A stretch of DNA of 64,000 nucleotides, taken from the NCBI GenBank assembly GCA_023091665.1, contig JALJCQ010000004.1, positions 682,001-746,000 of the forward strand, written 5' to 3'. Positions 42,298 through 52,388 of this stretch are shown one piece after another; within the stretch, counting starts at the first letter, position 1; each line of letters begins with the position of its first letter. The DNA is from Pythium myriotylum (lineage: Eukaryota; Oomycota; Peronosporomycetes; Pythiales; Pythiaceae). The notes beneath the pieces were generated by a model. The model had not been told where the DNA came from and searched no databases. It saw nothing but the letters and a program-made list of their open reading frames with translations. A program made the translations under genes and the position numbers.

Positions 42298-43854
42298 ATG
42301 CCGCCCAAGATGAAAGGCATCAACACGAAGAAGGCGAGCGCCGACAACCCGCACCGCGTGGTGCCCAAGCGCCAGAAGGCGGCCAACATGCGCGACAAGG
42401 CCACCATCAACCGCCTCAACATGTACCGCAACAGCGGCGCCATCCGCAACAAGAAGGGCAAGGTCGTCGGCGGCACGCTCATGATGGGCAACAAGACGGC
42501 CGGCAAGGAGATCACCTCGGGCTCGGCGCGCATCCAGCCCGACCGTCGGTGGTTCGGCAACACGCGCGTCATCGGACAGAAGGAGCTCGACAAGTTCCGC
42601 AACGAGATGTCGCTCAAGGCCGCCGACCCGTACTCGGTCGTGCTGCGCACGCGCAAGCTGCCGATGGGCCTGCTGCAGGACTCGGAGAAGGTCGCGCGCA
42701 TGAAGTTGCTCGAGACCGAGAGCTACGAGGACGTCTTCAACGGAAAGCGCACGCGCAAGCGCGCCAAGATCGCGGCGAACGACTACGAGGCGCTCGTGAG
42801 CCGCGCCGCTGCGAGCACGGACGCGTACGAGAGCAAGGGCAACGACCGAAACATCGTCGTGGAGCAAGACTTCAAGGTGGAAACCTCGCACGACGTCTTC
42901 AGCAAGGGCCAGTCGAAACGCATTTGGAGTGAGCTCTACAAGGTGCTCGACTGCTCGGACGTTGTGATCCAGGTGCTGGACGCACGCAACGTCCCGGGCA
43001 CACGCTGCGAGCACGTCGAGAACCACATCCGCAAGAATGCGTCGCACAAGCACCTCATCTTTGTCATCAACAAGTGCGACCTCGTACCCAACTGGGTCAC
43101 CAAGAAGTGGGTCCAGAAGCTCAGCGAGACCACGCCGACCATCGCGTTCCACGCCTCGCTCAACAGCCCTTTCGGCAAGGGCGCACTGATCAACTTGCTG
43201 CGCCAATTTGCCAAGCTCCACCAAGATAAGAAGCAGATCTCGGTTGGACTCATTGGCTACCCTAACGTCGGCAAGAGTTCGGTTATCAACGCGCTGCGCA
43301 AGAAGAAGGTCTGCAAGGTGGCACCGATTCCTGGCGAGACCAAGGTCTGGCAGTACATCACGCTCATGCGCCGCATCTTCCTCATCGATTGTCCGGGTAT
43401 CGTCTACGACCAGGGCGACGACGAAGTTGAGACCGTGCTCAAGGGCGTCGTGCGTGCCGAGCGCCTGCCGCAGCCTACTGATTTCATCCCAGCAATTCTT
43501 GAGCGTGTCAAGAAGGAGTACATCGTCAAGGTCTACGGCATCGAGAACTGGAAGGACGAGTTCGATTTCCTCGAGCAGCTCGCTGTCAAGTGCGGCAAGC
43601 TGCTCCAGAAGGGTGAAGCCGACTTCCAGAACGTGGCTGTTCAGATGATCAACGACTACCAGCGTGGCAAGCTGCCTTGGTTCGTGGCGCCGCCCATGAA
43701 GGAGGAGGAGCTCGCCGCCCTCGAAGGCAACGACGCGCCGCTGAATGAAGCCGAGGAGGAGGTGGAGGAAGAAGAGATCGATGAGGACGAAGCCGCTAGT
43801 GCTGACGATGATGAGCAGGAGGAGCAGGATGAAGAAGAGATCGACGAGGAATAG
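42298..43854 (+). CDS. GNL2: Nucleolar GTP-binding protein 2 (NOG2/GNL2)
   Basis: 518 residues in one exon. This is a circularly permuted GTPase: the G4 motif NKCDLVP comes before G1 ([15 protein letters not shown]) and G3 (DCPGIVY). The N-terminal NGP1NT region is well kept: [25 protein letters not shown], and the later [26 protein letters not shown]2 is a placeholder GTPase on the pre-60S particle and must leave before Nmd3 joins, linking late nucleolar and nucleoplasmic maturation. The Lys/Arg-rich start [14 protein letters not shown] is the usual N-terminus. The tail is highly acidic. Expression is probably constitutive. Confidence 0.95.
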   Translation: MPPKMKGINTKKASADNPHRVVPKRQKAANMRDKATINRLNMYRNSGAIRNKKGKVVGGTLMMGNKTAGKEITSGSARIQPDRRWFGNTRVIGQKELDKFRNEMSLKAADPYSVVLRTRKLPMGLLQDSEKVARMKLLETESYEDVFNGKRTRKRAKIAANDYEALVSRAAASTDAYESKGNDRNIVVEQDFKVETSHDVFSKGQSKRIWSELYKVLDCSDVVIQVLDARNVPGTRCEHVENHIRKNASHKHLIFVINKCDLVPNWVTKKWVQKLSETTPTIAFHASLNSPFGKGALINLLRQFAKLHQDKKQISVGLIGYPNVGKSSVINALRKKKVCKVAPIPGETKVWQYITLMRRIFLIDCPGIVYDQGDDEVETVLKGVVRAERLPQPTDFIPAILERVKKEYIVKVYGIENWKDEFDFLEQLAVKCGKLLQKGEADFQNVAVQMINDYQRGKLPWFVAPPMKEEELAALEGNDAPLNEAEEEVEEEEIDEDEAASADDDEQEEQDEEEIDEE

Positions 43855-43927
43855 GAGGCCTGTCAGATAGAATGTGTGAGTGGGATACCCAATCGAATTA
43901 TATAGTAAGCCCTTTGGATTTTGGATA

Positions 43928-43935
43928 CTCATTTC
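43928..43935 (+). promoter_or_regulatory. Initiator-like element (CTCATTTC)
   Basis: ACTCATTTCGC matches the oomycete initiator consensus and stands 25 bp upstream of the ATG at 43961. It lies only about 75 bp beyond the NOG2 stop codon, so the promoter of the coiled-coil gene must overlap the NOG2 3' end. Confidence 0.4.
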
Positions 43936-43960
43936 GCGACGGTTCGTTGTTTCTTTCAAC

Positions 43961-44608
43961 ATGGAGACAGCAGACTCGCTCAAGGCCTCGTCCGTCTCTT
44001 CGTTATCTCCTCGGATCTCGCCCATCGAGCGTCTTCGTCACGCTCGTCAAGTCCACGAGCAGCTGCAGCAACGCAAGTGGACGGAGCGCAGCAACGGCAG
44101 CGAGCGAGGGGTCCTCAATGATCTTCGGCCGCCGAGGCCAAGCGACACCGAAGCACTCGCGACAGAGTTGCAGACGCAGTGGACATGCCTCCAGGACAAT
44201 GGCAAGCCCACGACAGATGCTTTGCTGCGACGCATCGAAAAAATCGGAGCCGCCGAAAAAGACGCGCTCGTACTGCATCTGCTTGAGCAAACGGCGTTCC
44301 TCCAGGCTCAGCGAAACGACGTCATCGCCGTAGGAGAAAAACTCACAACGAAGCTCGTCCAGCAACAGCACGATTTGAGGGTTCAGTTTAAGGCCCAGAC
44401 CAAGGCTCTGCAGCAACAGCTTGAGCAAGCGGTCCACCACCATCCTGAGGTCGCTCGGCTCGAGGAGACCGTCGCCCAGCTCCAGGAGGCGAATCGCCAG
44501 AGCGAGCAGAAGCTGCTGTTTGCGGTCCAGAAACTCCATCGCAGCCGTCAGCGCGAACGTGCGTTGCGGCAGGAAAGCGAGAACGACCCACTACTCTGGG
44601 GTCTGTAG
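43961..44608 (+). CDS. Coiled-coil protein of unknown function
   Basis: 215 residues. After a Ser-rich N-terminus most of the chain is predicted helical and heptad-like, with Gln, Glu, Leu and Arg dominant (for example QQQLEQAVHHHPEVARLEE and ETVAQLQEANRQSEQKLL). It ends in NDPLLWGL. There is no catalytic motif or membrane segment. Gln-rich coiled coils of this size are common in centrosomal or flagellar proteins, but nothing specific supports that here. The start at 43961 follows an initiator-like element; an upstream frame extension is unlikely to be translated. The gene converges with the phosphatase gene, 66 bp apart. Confidence 0.65.
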   Translation: METADSLKASSVSSLSPRISPIERLRHARQVHEQLQQRKWTERSNGSERGVLNDLRPPRPSDTEALATELQTQWTCLQDNGKPTTDALLRRIEKIGAAEKDALVLHLLEQTAFLQAQRNDVIAVGEKLTTKLVQQQHDLRVQFKAQTKALQQQLEQAVHHHPEVARLEETVAQLQEANRQSEQKLLFAVQKLHRSRQRERALRQESENDPLLWGL

Positions 44609-44674
44609 AACAAAGCAGAGTACCATATAATGCGCGTCTTTGGAGTTAACACACCTGTTCAACTTCTCTTGCCT

Positions 44675-47600
44675 TTACGATTGGACCTTTGAGTCTGCTG
44701 AGAGTGCTGGCGGACGGTAGCAATCGGGCAGATACTTGAGCTGGAACGAGTTGAACGCGTACTTGTTCTTTCCGGTATTTGCGAGTACGTTGACGCGGCG
44801 CACGCCACGTTCACGCATCGCGTTACATAGGTGAACACCCTGCTTCACATGAAACTTGTCGACGAGAAGGCGAGAGCACTCAAGCGTCACCGACATGCCT
44901 GTGCGATCCTTCCCACTCTTGCAGCAAGTGGTACGACCGGCTCCCAGACGTCGACAGAGATCGCTAGATTCAATCAGAATATTGACGTTCTTCTTCTGGA
45001 CATGCGACTTGCGCGATTGATTCAACTTCTCAGCAAGAATTTTGATCTCGATTTCGAGATCAGGTAGGTCCTTCACACGGTCAGGATTTGGAGGCCGCAT
45101 CGCGAGGACATGGGTCTTGTAAACTTGGAAATATCTTACAAGACGATTTGCGCTCTCGAAGTTGATTTCATCCTGCAAACTTGTATCCAGCATGTGGTTT
45201 GCGACAGATTGCATTTCGTTGATACCTTGAGTGAACATGACGGCATGAACTTTCAGCGCATGGCCCTGGCGGAGGACATCCGGCAGTGTGGAATACACGT
45301 CCGGCGGAAGCGCGAAAGTAGCGACAGTCTCTCCTTTCTCAGAGCAAGTGATCGCAACACACTTCGCGCACTTCAACTTTGGCTTTTCTTCAAGCGACTG
45401 GACAACTTGAAGGCTCACCATCGAGTTGAGCCACTGCACACCTTCATACATATCTTCAATCATCCCCCTTTCGTTCTTGATGGTACTGAGCAGCGATTCC
45501 ATATTGAGAAGGAATCCAGTCTGGCACATCAGTTCGAGGCGTTCTTGATGGCGAGCCGACTTGTTAGCAGCAAGCCCAACTACAGTGAGAAACGAGGCTG
45601 ATGCAATCGATAGGATTTGGCACCGAACGATGTCTTGGCGCTGTTCGATCTTCTCTAGCAAACGATCATCCCTCTCTTTTGACTGCGCAAGAGTTTGCTG
45701 AAGACGACGCAAACCTCCTTCCTTAAAACCTAAGCAATGCGCAGCTGGGCAGCCATGTGTGACGACCGCGTATACGAGCTCGTCCCCCGATGCGCCAAAA
45801 GGCTTCTCTCGTGTACTCTGATCCTTGGAAGTGGCACCGCTGCTTGACAAAGAAACTCGACGTGCGCGTACAACGTGGGAGTTCAAGTTTGTAGGCATAA
45901 ATTCTGTTCGCTTGTCCTTCTTCTGGGTGCTTCGCTTGAGACAACCTGTGATGCCAGGCTCCTTGCCTTCCTCTAGCATTGATAGAAGCACTTCATAGTA
46001 GTCTTCACACTGAACATATGAATCGTAAAGCTTTCGATAATACTCGACACGAGTCTCAGCATCACGAATCATATCAGTGTGTAAATTGATAATGTCCGAT
46101 GCTTCCGTTTTGCTGTTTGGTGACGATGGAATCTGATCGTACTTTTTTTCGATGTCATCGACCAGGAGCTTTGCATCGTGTATACGTCTTTGATTTCGTT
46201 GTTGGAGAAGGTTCATGTACTTGACCGCAACCGAAATGGAGCAGTAGGATGAAGATAACTCCTCAGAAATGAACACTTGGGTGGCATCAGATGAATCACC
46301 ACTACCTCGCACCATTCCTCCGTATGCACGTGATGCTATAGACTTCAGGTCACTCGACGATTCATCTGATGGTGGAGCAACAATTTCAAACGATGAGCGA
46401 TTTCCAGACGATGGCTTCTCCGACGATGGTGGACTCATCTTCGGTAGAGCAAACATGTCTGCAGATGTTTCAACACGAAGATCAAATGGCACGATGTCCG
46501 CAACAAAGTGGCGCTTTGCGTAGGTGTACGAATGACCAAGGTTGAGGCTCTCACTCGGGCGAATACGATCGATCACAAGAAAATGGGTTTGACGCGAAGG
46601 AGATAGCTTCGTTCGCAAGCATTCAAGAACCAGAGTTGAATCGCCTGAGAACAGCAAATCGACATGTGGGATACGCACGAAGCCAACTGATTGCTGAGAA
46701 CTCAAAGCCTCGGAAGTCAGGTTCACAACCGAGAATATCTCAAACTGGATCATGAGGTTCTGACCGCCACTGATAGGCACAGGGAGAAGTGCACTGAAAT
46801 CCCGAGCGTAGAAATCGCCTCCGCACGCACGAAGAGCGAGGGAACCTTGGACTTCTGTACGGCCGAGCTCTTTTGCCTCTGTCCTGTTCTCAGGTGCGAT
46901 GGCCGAGATGACAACAATCATGTGGCTAATGTCAGGGGGACCACGACAACCGATTGAGATCGAGAGCTCAATACTCGGCACCGGACGAAAGCTTGGAAGA
47001 CTGAGATTGCGCGAACGTGTGTTCGAGCTAGTTGGTGCATCACTGGGCCCAGGTGGGCCGGCGTAACTGCTGCGAAGATCTTTACTCGAGTTCGGACCGG
47101 CCGCACCACGAATGCCTCGCGACGACAACAAACCACAGTCGTCATGGAGCGCGCGTACATCATCAAACGCTGTGGATCGAGTCGACAGTACACTACCCGC
47201 ACTATAGGAGCGGACGATACGGCGCGGTCGCGGTGCGGAAGAGGTTCCGCCAGTAGAACTTCCTTTGTTGAGCAGTTTGCGCGCGGATTCGTTGGCAGAG
47301 TCGATGCTTTTCAGTCTAGCCGTGCGCACGATGCGCTCGCGCTCATCGTCTTCAACAATGTCTGACGCTCTCCTTAACACGGACTGATCGGCTGCGGCTT
47401 GGATAACGCGTGAATCAGTTGAGTGACGCTTGATCTTGGTTGGGTTTTCGAGCGGTGGAGGAATGGTCGGTAGAGGAGGCACTGACGCAGAGGCAGAATC
47501 TCGCCCTGTATCGTCGGACGCAGCGCTGGCGGGCAGGGCACTGATATTGCCCGCTATCTTGGCAGAGGGAGGTCGCTTCTTTGGCTGCAACTCTTGCTGC

Positions 47601-48454
47601 TTTGGAGAGTCGGGAGCAACGACTTGAGATCCATTTGACATTCGCAGTTGCATGAGCGATGCGCGCATGGATTCGCGACCGGACGACGTGCGCTGCGCAA
47701 ATATCGCAGCCTCAGCCTCAACAGCGCGCGCGGTGATGCATCGCTTGATGAGCATGGCCCACATCTCAGCAGATTCGCGGCCGTCTTCGGCGACCAGCAC
47801 GAGCTTGCGACCGCTGTGCTCGACGGCGAATCGCCCCGGAAAGGCCTTCTCCTTGTCGCTCGGCGGTTCGACTTTGGTGTCGGCGTCGATGACGATCTCA
47901 CCGAGCTTGACGAGGTTGTCGTGGGCCGTGTAGTACGCGAGCACGTTGACGTCTCGGCGCAGGATGAAGTACCGCCGGCGCCAGGTCTTCCAGAACGAGC
48001 CTTGCTTGACGAGGTAGCCAGCGAAGATGATGTCGGCGTCCGAGAACTGCTCGACGTCCTTGCCGTTGACGTTGATGCTCTTCTTGCGCTTGACGGCGCC
48101 GTCGCTGCGGTTGCCGTCCTGCGTCTGTTTGACGATCGTGCGGCTCTTGAGCACGCCCATGGTGCGCGAGGCCTCCTGCGTGTGGTAGAACTGGTCCTGG
48201 AAGCGCCCGCTGGCCGAGACCGTGAGCCGGGGCTTGGCTTCCTTGGCGCTCGGCGGCGGCGCGTTGCCGCGCGTGACAAGCGCCGCGATCTCTTCGAGGT
48301 TTTCCGACTCGCTGGTGCGCTGGCTCGTGCTCGAGAGCCGCCCGCCCGCCGAGAGACGGGGCGGCGACGGCGGCGGCGACTCGCTCGCGTCCGCGACGGC
48401 CGCCAGCACGAGCGGGCTCGAGAGCACGGCGGCGCGCGCGATCGCCGGGTTCAT
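44675..48454 (-). CDS. PH-C2 inositol polyphosphate 4-phosphatase (INPP4-like)
   Basis: 1,259 residues in one exon from the ATG at 48454. A PH domain lies near residues 145-245 (YLVKQGSFWKTWRRRYFILRRD.. to ..AEMWAMLIKRC). A long Ser/Arg-rich linker follows. A C2-like domain stands near residues 500-620 (IELSISIGCRGPPD.., SLALRACGGDFYARDF). The C-terminal region carries the Cys-based phosphatase signature CKSGKDRTG (Cys-X5-Arg). This is the form found in INPP4A/B, which remove the 4-phosphate of phosphatidylinositol 3,4-bisphosphate on endosomal and plasma membranes. The N-terminal PH domain is an addition to the animal C2-phosphatase layout. Open frame continues upstream of 48454 but has no ATG. 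Confidence 0.88.
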   Translation of the reverse strand: MNPAIARAAVLSSPLVLAAVADASESPPPSPPRLSAGGRLSSTSQRTSESENLEEIAALVTRGNAPPPSAKEAKPRLTVSASGRFQDQFYHTQEASRTMGVLKSRTIVKQTQDGNRSDGAVKRKKSINVNGKDVEQFSDADIIFAGYLVKQGSFWKTWRRRYFILRRDVNVLAYYTAHDNLVKLGEIVIDADTKVEPPSDKEKAFPGRFAVEHSGRKLVLVAEDGRESAEMWAMLIKRCITARAVEAEAAIFAQRTSSGRESMRASLMQLRMSNGSQVVAPDSPKQQELQPKKRPPSAKIAGNISALPASAASDDTGRDSASASVPPLPTIPPPLENPTKIKRHSTDSRVIQAAADQSVLRRASDIVEDDERERIVRTARLKSIDSANESARKLLNKGSSTGGTSSAPRPRRIVRSYSAGSVLSTRSTAFDDVRALHDDCGLLSSRGIRGAAGPNSSKDLRSSYAGPPGPSDAPTSSNTRSRNLSLPSFRPVPSIELSISIGCRGPPDISHMIVVISAIAPENRTEAKELGRTEVQGSLALRACGGDFYARDFSALLPVPISGGQNLMIQFEIFSVVNLTSEALSSQQSVGFVRIPHVDLLFSGDSTLVLECLRTKLSPSRQTHFLVIDRIRPSESLNLGHSYTYAKRHFVADIVPFDLRVETSADMFALPKMSPPSSEKPSSGNRSSFEIVAPPSDESSSDLKSIASRAYGGMVRGSGDSSDATQVFISEELSSSYCSISVAVKYMNLLQQRNQRRIHDAKLLVDDIEKKYDQIPSSPNSKTEASDIINLHTDMIRDAETRVEYYRKLYDSYVQCEDYYEVLLSMLEEGKEPGITGCLKRSTQKKDKRTEFMPTNLNSHVVRARRVSLSSSGATSKDQSTREKPFGASGDELVYAVVTHGCPAAHCLGFKEGGLRRLQQTLAQSKERDDRLLEKIEQRQDIVRCQILSIASASFLTVVGLAANKSARHQERLELMCQTGFLLNMESLLSTIKNERGMIEDMYEGVQWLNSMVSLQVVQSLEEKPKLKCAKCVAITCSEKGETVATFALPPDVYSTLPDVLRQGHALKVHAVMFTQGINEMQSVANHMLDTSLQDEINFESANRLVRYFQVYKTHVLAMRPPNPDRVKDLPDLEIEIKILAEKLNQSRKSHVQKKNVNILIESSDLCRRLGAGRTTCCKSGKDRTGMSVTLECSRLLVDKFHVKQGVHLCNAMRERGVRRVNVLANTGKNKYAFNSFQLKYLPDCYRPPALSADSKVQS

Positions 48455-48700
48455 GCTTGGGCGCTTGGCCGCCGGTTGCTGTGTGTGATATACGGGGGGA
48501 GAAGAGTGATGGGCGTCGGCGGAAGGGACCCCTGATTTCAGCAACTGTTGACACTGCAAGACACCAGGAAGCCGTGGGTGAAGTTGTTCAATGCGGGTGG
48601 GTTAACTTGTGTCCACCACACCATGGAAGGACCTTGTATTGAGGGGCAACATGGCCTCCTCACCCACCCACCACCGACAGAGTCGAGAGAACAAGCAAGG

Positions 48701-49276
48701 ATGACCGACACGCTGCTCTACCCCCACGTGCGCGTCATGCGCGGCGCCGACAGCGCGGCCGCGTACCTGCAGCTCGTGCAGCAGAGCAACCAGGCGCACA
48801 CGCTGCTCAAGAGCGGCGAGCTCGCCGAGAGCGAGCGCCTCTACCGCGCGATCCTCGTCAAGCAGCCCGACGCCGGCTTCGACGACGTCTCGATCGCGCT
48901 CACCAAGAGCCATCTGGGCGAAACGCTGCGCCGGCTCGGCAAGCTCGAGGAGGCCGAGAAGCTGCTGCTCGAGGCGCTCGAGGTGCGCGAGCGCCACGAC
49001 CGCGACTCGGGCATCACGATCGCGCTCTCGGACAGCAACATCACGCGCGACGAACTGGGCAAAGTGTACGAGGCCATGGGCGACTGCGCGCGCGCGCTCG
49101 CCGTGCGCGCCGAGGGCCACCGCATCTGCGGCAACGGCGACTGCGAGACGCTCGAGTACAAGGAGCTGCTGAGCTGCAGCCGCTGCAAGAGCGTCTTCTA
49201 CTGCGGCAAGGACTGCCAGAAGGCCGACTGGAAGAACCGCCACCGCGCGCTCTGCCAACCCAAGAAGGCCGCCTGA
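48701..49276 (+). CDS. TPR and MYND zinc-finger protein
   Basis: 191 residues. Residues 25-140 contain tetratricopeptide-like helix pairs (NQAHTLLKSGELAESERLYRAIL, HLGETLRRLGKLEEAEKLLLEAL, LGKVYEAMGDCARALAVR). A C-terminal MYND finger has the full set of zinc ligands: CGNGDC, CSRC, YCGKDC, and W..H..LC. TPR and MYND modules both mediate protein contacts, so an adaptor role is likely; there is no SET or other enzyme domain. The ATG at 48701 gives a compact N-terminus; the frame is open further upstream. Confidence 0.85.
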   Translation: MTDTLLYPHVRVMRGADSAAAYLQLVQQSNQAHTLLKSGELAESERLYRAILVKQPDAGFDDVSIALTKSHLGETLRRLGKLEEAEKLLLEALEVRERHDRDSGITIALSDSNITRDELGKVYEAMGDCARALAVRAEGHRICGNGDCETLEYKELLSCSRCKSVFYCGKDCQKADWKNRHRALCQPKKAA

Positions 49277-49655
49277 AAGCGCAAGGGGATGGGAGACGAG
49301 GCTTCTCAGGACTGCGATCTTATCTAATACATACGGAGCCACTGAGTTCCATGTCCCACGCCATCTCCCGGACGACCGTCACCATGCCTGCTGTCTCCAT
49401 CGGAGCAATCCTCAGCGACGAATGACGGTCATACCCACCAACACTCAACTCCCTTTGTCGTTAATTTAGTATATATCGGCATTTTACGAATCAACCTACT
49501 GCTATAAAACCACATTTCTCCGCCACGTTGAAGCCTCCCGCGCGAAATCACGCGACGGAGCTCCTCGTGCTCTCGGCTCCCCTCGCCACCGTCTCACTCG
49601 CCAACTCGCGCTCTCCTCTCCACACACGACCACGCGCCTTCTCTGCGCCTTCGCC
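49277..49655. other. Intergenic region upstream of the monooxygenase array
   Basis: 379 bp. The first 250 bp are AT-rich, with a TATATA-like stretch at about 49470. The rest is the leader of monooxygenase copy 1. No gene or repeat seen. Confidence 0.4.
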
Positions 49656-50900
49656 ATGGCCTCTGCAGCGCCGCTTCGCATCGCCATCGTCGGCGCCGGT
49701 CCCGCGGGCCTCACGCTTGCCAGCATCCTCCACCACAAGGCATCCCAGTCGCCCGATCCAGCGCCGTGGACCGTCACGCTCTACGAGGCCGAGCCCAGCG
49801 CGGCAGCAAGACGACTCGGCGGTAGTCTCGATCTCGGCAAGCGCACTGGGCTCGTGGCGATCCGCGCGGCCGGGCTGCTCGAGCGCTTCAACGCCTTCTC
49901 GAGGCCCGAGGGCCAGGAGATGAAGGCCGCGACGCGAAGCGGAGACGTGGTTGTCCACGCCAAAGAGCCCGTTCAGGCCACGAACGCGCTCTACAGCCCC
50001 GAGATCGACCGTGCCGACCTCAACCGCGTGCTCTGCGAGTCGCTGCCGGCCGACGCCATCAAGTGGAACCACAAGACGATCGAGGTGTGCGCCGTGGACG
50101 ACCACTACGAGCTGCATTTCCACGACGGCAGAACGGCGAAAGCGGACCTTGTGGTCGGCGCTGACGGAGGATGGTCGCGCGTGCGTCCGTTGCTGACCAC
50201 CGACCGCCCCGTATACAGTGGAGTGACTTTTCTTGATTGCACCCTTCGAGACTTTGACCAGCGATTCCCAGAGCTCACAGACCTCGTGGGCGGAGGATCG
50301 TTGTATACGTTCGGAGGCGGGAATGTGCTCATCACGCAGCGAAATGGGTACGGTGTCTTACGCCTGTACCTCGGTTTCAAGACCCACGAAAGCTGGAGCA
50401 GAGACTCCGACATTGTCCGGGCTCCAACCGACAGCGAACGAGCCAAGATATTAGTTGAAACGCGCTACGCCGACTGGAATCCACGTCTACAGCAACTAAT
50501 TCTCGCGGCTGGGACGCCAGTTGACGGGCAAACTACCCCGGCGATGGTCGCGAGGACCCTGTACGCTCTACCACTCGGACACGAGTGGGAGCACCGACGC
50601 GGCGTGACTCTCATCGGCGATGCTGCGCATCTCATGTCACCGTGCGCTGGTGAGGGGGTTAACACGGCCATGCTCGACGCACTTCAGCTCGCCGAGGCAG
50701 TCGCCGACGCGCGAAATGCTGACAGTTTCCGCGATGCAGCATTGCACGCCATTACTGAGTTTGAAGATGCAATGTTCAAACGGATGCAGGCGCCAATGTT
50801 CAAGTCGGCGGAGAACCTCGAAATCTTCGTTAACGAACCTGAGGTGACTGCAGAATGCATTTCCCGGTTGTTTGAGAAGAAGGAGATCCCGACGGCGTGA
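49656..50900 (+). CDS. TetX-like FAD-dependent monooxygenase, copy 1
   Basis: 414 residues, no intron. A group A flavoprotein hydroxylase that would use NADPH and O2 to hydroxylate a small aromatic or polyketide-like substrate. The Rossmann FAD motif GAGPAG is at the N-terminus, and the acidic end of beta-2 is LYEAEPS. The DG motif reads VVGADGGWSRVRP and the GD motif is IGDAAHLMSPCAGEGVN. The segment GGSLDLGKRTGLVAIRAAGL is typical of the TetX branch. This is the most divergent copy of the array and has no near-identical partner, so it is probably the oldest. There is no signal peptide; a cytosolic location is expected. The tetracycline-degrading activity of bacterial TetX should not be assumed. 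Confidence 0.85.
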   Translation: MASAAPLRIAIVGAGPAGLTLASILHHKASQSPDPAPWTVTLYEAEPSAAARRLGGSLDLGKRTGLVAIRAAGLLERFNAFSRPEGQEMKAATRSGDVVVHAKEPVQATNALYSPEIDRADLNRVLCESLPADAIKWNHKTIEVCAVDDHYELHFHDGRTAKADLVVGADGGWSRVRPLLTTDRPVYSGVTFLDCTLRDFDQRFPELTDLVGGGSLYTFGGGNVLITQRNGYGVLRLYLGFKTHESWSRDSDIVRAPTDSERAKILVETRYADWNPRLQQLILAAGTPVDGQTTPAMVARTLYALPLGHEWEHRRGVTLIGDAAHLMSPCAGEGVNTAMLDALQLAEAVADARNADSFRDAALHAITEFEDAMFKRMQAPMFKSAENLEIFVNEPEVTAECISRLFEKKEIPTA

Positions 50901-51019
50901 TGAGAAGAATCCTCCGCGACGTCCCAGCGCCGCGTCCCAGAGATATCGTAAACTGTGCGGCGAATAGAATCGAATTCGAAGTAGATATTCCGTACTGATG
51001 ATTTTCAGTTCTCAAAGCA

Positions 51020-52294
51020 ATGGAGCCGATTCGCATCGCTGTCGTGGGTGCAGGACCCTCGGGTCTCACGTTGGCCAGCATCCTACAACGTAAAGCCCGC
51101 GAGCTCGAACAGCAAGGCAAGCCCGTGCCATGGTCTGTCAAGTTGTACGAGGCGGAGCCAAGTGCCGAGTCGCGTCGAGTCAGCGGCAGCCTCGATCTCG
51201 GCAAGAACACGGGCCTCGCAGCTGTCCTAGCAGCCGGTCTTTACAACCGATTCCATGACCTCGCTCGTCCAGAAGGACAAGAGATCCGCCTCATGAATCA
51301 TCACGGTGATACAATGTTACACAATGATGGAAACGCCACGATCGACAGCGACCGCTATAGTCCCGAGATCGATCGTGTGGATCTCAATCGCGTCCTTGAA
51401 GAATCTTTGCCGAAGGACTCGATTCAATGGGGCCACAAGCTGGTCAGTGTTCAGCCGCACGAGAAAGGATACGAGCTGGCGTTCAACGAGGACCGAAGTG
51501 TAGTTGCCGACGTTGTGATTGGTGCCGATGGTGCGTGGTCTCGTGTACGCCCGTTGCTGACAGACAAGAAGCCCGTGTACTCAGAAATCGGTGCGACTTT
51601 CTTGGACGTAAAGGTCCGAGACTTTGACGCTCGCTATCCCGGATTCTCAGACATGATTGGTCAGGGCACGCTGTATAGCTTCGGCAGAGGCCGCATGCTT
51701 GTTGCGCAGCGTAATTCGAACGGCACAGTCCATGTATACCTGGGGATCCGTTCGCCAGCGGACTGGCGTCAGCAGGAACTGCTCAAGGATGCCGCTAATG
51801 ACTGTGAGCGAGTTACGACGCTGGTGAAACACCAGTTCGCGGACTGGGGAGACAAGCTTCGGGAGCTTATGTCAATCGCATCGGAGAACGTAAGCGACGA
51901 AGAAGACGCGTCGACGTTGGTGTCGTGGCCATTATTCGCGATGCCTGTCGGCGTCTCGTGGGAGCATCGTCACGGTTTGACGGTAATTGGAGACGCCGCG
52001 CATCTCATGTCCCCGTGTGCAGGCGAGGGTGTGAATACCGCGATGGTGGACGCCATGGAGCTGGCCAACGCGATCGCTACCTGCGTCTCGTCGAGTGACA
52101 AGATGGACGCTCTGACGAAGATGGATGCCGCGATCGCGAGGTTTGAGCGCGAGATGTTCAAGCGCGTGGAAGGCCCTGCGCGTCGCTCGGCCGAGAACCT
52201 CACACTCTTTTACTTAGCACCAGAGATGACTATGGACCATGCGGCCAAGATGTTCTCGCCGTTGTGCAGCACGCCACCACCGGGATCTGCTTAA
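51020..52294 (+). CDS. TetX-like FAD-dependent monooxygenase, copy 2
   Basis: 424 residues, intronless, 119 bp downstream of copy 1 on the same strand. FAD motifs are complete: VVGAGPSG, VIGADGAWSRVRP and IGDAAHLMSPCAGEGVN. It is clearly closer to copies 3-6 than to copy 1 (shared ARELEQQGKPVPW and SRRVSGSLDLGKNTG segments). It therefore probably represents the parental type from which the inverted copies arose. The start at 51020 aligns with the other copies. Function as for copy 1, with the substrate unknown. Confidence 0.87.
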   Translation: MEPIRIAVVGAGPSGLTLASILQRKARELEQQGKPVPWSVKLYEAEPSAESRRVSGSLDLGKNTGLAAVLAAGLYNRFHDLARPEGQEIRLMNHHGDTMLHNDGNATIDSDRYSPEIDRVDLNRVLEESLPKDSIQWGHKLVSVQPHEKGYELAFNEDRSVVADVVIGADGAWSRVRPLLTDKKPVYSEIGATFLDVKVRDFDARYPGFSDMIGQGTLYSFGRGRMLVAQRNSNGTVHVYLGIRSPADWRQQELLKDAANDCERVTTLVKHQFADWGDKLRELMSIASENVSDEEDASTLVSWPLFAMPVGVSWEHRHGLTVIGDAAHLMSPCAGEGVNTAMVDAMELANAIATCVSSSDKMDALTKMDAAIARFEREMFKRVEGPARRSAENLTLFYLAPEMTMDHAAKMFSPLCSTPPPGSA

Positions 52295-52388
52295 TATTCT
52301 GATTAAGCGATCCAAAGTGTAGCCATGATCTAGCCCTCCTCTAAACAAAAATAGGCTTCGCCTGATTTGCACGCTTGGACTGCTTTCT

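Noticed and set aside
40976..42313. 445-codon plus-strand frame over the C2 gene
   Set aside because: Antisense shadow of a gene with a recognisable C2 domain; no domain signal of its own.
41824..44025. 733-codon open frame antisense to NOG2
   Set aside because: It mirrors the NOG2 coding frame, is rich in Leu/Val/Asp/His as antisense of GC3-biased codons usually is, and has no family motif.
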